The notes beneath the pieces were generated by a model that did not search any database, was not told the origin of the DNA, and saw only the letters and a program-made list of their open reading frames with translations. This document shows positions 40,702-40,750 of a DNA stretch of 40,750 nt, in pieces (within the stretch, counting starts at the first letter, position 1; each line of letters begins with the position of its first letter). Made by a program: the position numbers and the translations under genes. The stretch is from a virus: the IMG/VR virus record IMGVR_UViG_3300030390_001589, positions 2,742-43,491 of that record. One strand, given 5' to 3'.

Positions 40702-40748
40702 TAGTCACAGTTTTTACAGTTTATTTACTACTTTCAAAGTAGTCACAG
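40702..40748. promoter_or_regulatory. Palindrome and direct repeats upstream of the first minus-strand gene
   Basis: A 17-base palindrome (arms actacttt 40727-40734 and aaagtagt 40736-40743, one-base centre) and a nine-base direct repeat tagtcacag (40702-40710 and 40740-40748) lie in the first 70 bases upstream of the ATG at 40680. No consensus promoter with correct spacing is seen. They could be an operator or part of a larger control region beyond the window. The remaining bases to the edge show no gene. Confidence 0.4.
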
Positions 40749-40750
40749 CC

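Noticed and set aside
1-40750. tRNA, integrase, attachment site, insertion sequence
   Set aside because: No cloverleaf, recombinase motif or terminal inverted repeat flanking a transposase was found on either strand.

Overview
The window looks like the virion-assembly and lysis half of an AT-rich tailed marine phage with a short, podovirus-type tail. Evidence: a P22-type portal, scaffold and major capsid protein in classical order; head-tail adaptor and nozzle-like proteins with no tape-measure, tube or sheath gene; GTA-type 3TM holin plus GH24 lysozyme; and many small proteins of types I recognise from marine phages. No terminase, replication, integrase or tRNA gene is visible, and genes are cut or regulated at both window edges, so this is part of a larger genome. 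The host cannot be read from the sequence. The low GC and the gene repertoire fit an abundant marine alphaproteobacterium, but that is inference.

Layout. (1) 1-7917, minus strand: five genes for large virion proteins (internal or ejection type), the last running off the left edge. (2) 7918-8050: divergent promoter region. (3) 8051-17296, almost all plus strand: seven proteins with 2-oxoglutarate/Fe(II) oxygenase signatures, a glycosyltransferase-like protein, and a tail-nozzle block (10913-13733) with tiny basic proteins. One small cysteine-containing gene (14570-14785) runs the opposite way. (4) 17283-22987, minus: collar-type fibre, second fibre protein, a repetitive tail protein with an embedded cupredoxin-like domain, adaptors and a gp4-like connector. 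(5) 22992-25727, minus: small basic, membrane and coiled-coil proteins including holin- and spanin-like candidates. (6) 25778-30159, minus: two abundant-looking structural proteins, capsid, decoration-like protein, scaffold, with hairpins in the gaps. (7) 30172-32794, minus: GroES-like co-chaperonin, lysozyme, small basic proteins, 3TM holin, a one-TM mini-protein and an 8-cysteine mini-protein. (8) 32794-40680, minus: two small proteins, portal, and two very large or unknown virion proteins. The larger one carries a domain pattern seen in phage polyvalent proteins.

On the minus strand transcription runs from high to low coordinates: large virion proteins, portal, lysis, chaperonin, scaffold, capsid, adaptors, fibres. 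The phage co-chaperonin next to the scaffold and capsid genes suggests help with capsid folding. Sixteen gene junctions share one base as TAATG, so translational coupling is a dominant organising principle. At one junction (13731-13735) the sequence is TAATC, which implies an ATC start or a damaged start for a full-length oxygenase.

The features most worth attention are the oxygenase array, the ATC junction, the metallothionein-like 31-residue protein, the copper-site-like domain in a tail protein, and a repeated Lys/Arg-Gly-Gly C-terminal tag on unrelated virion proteins.
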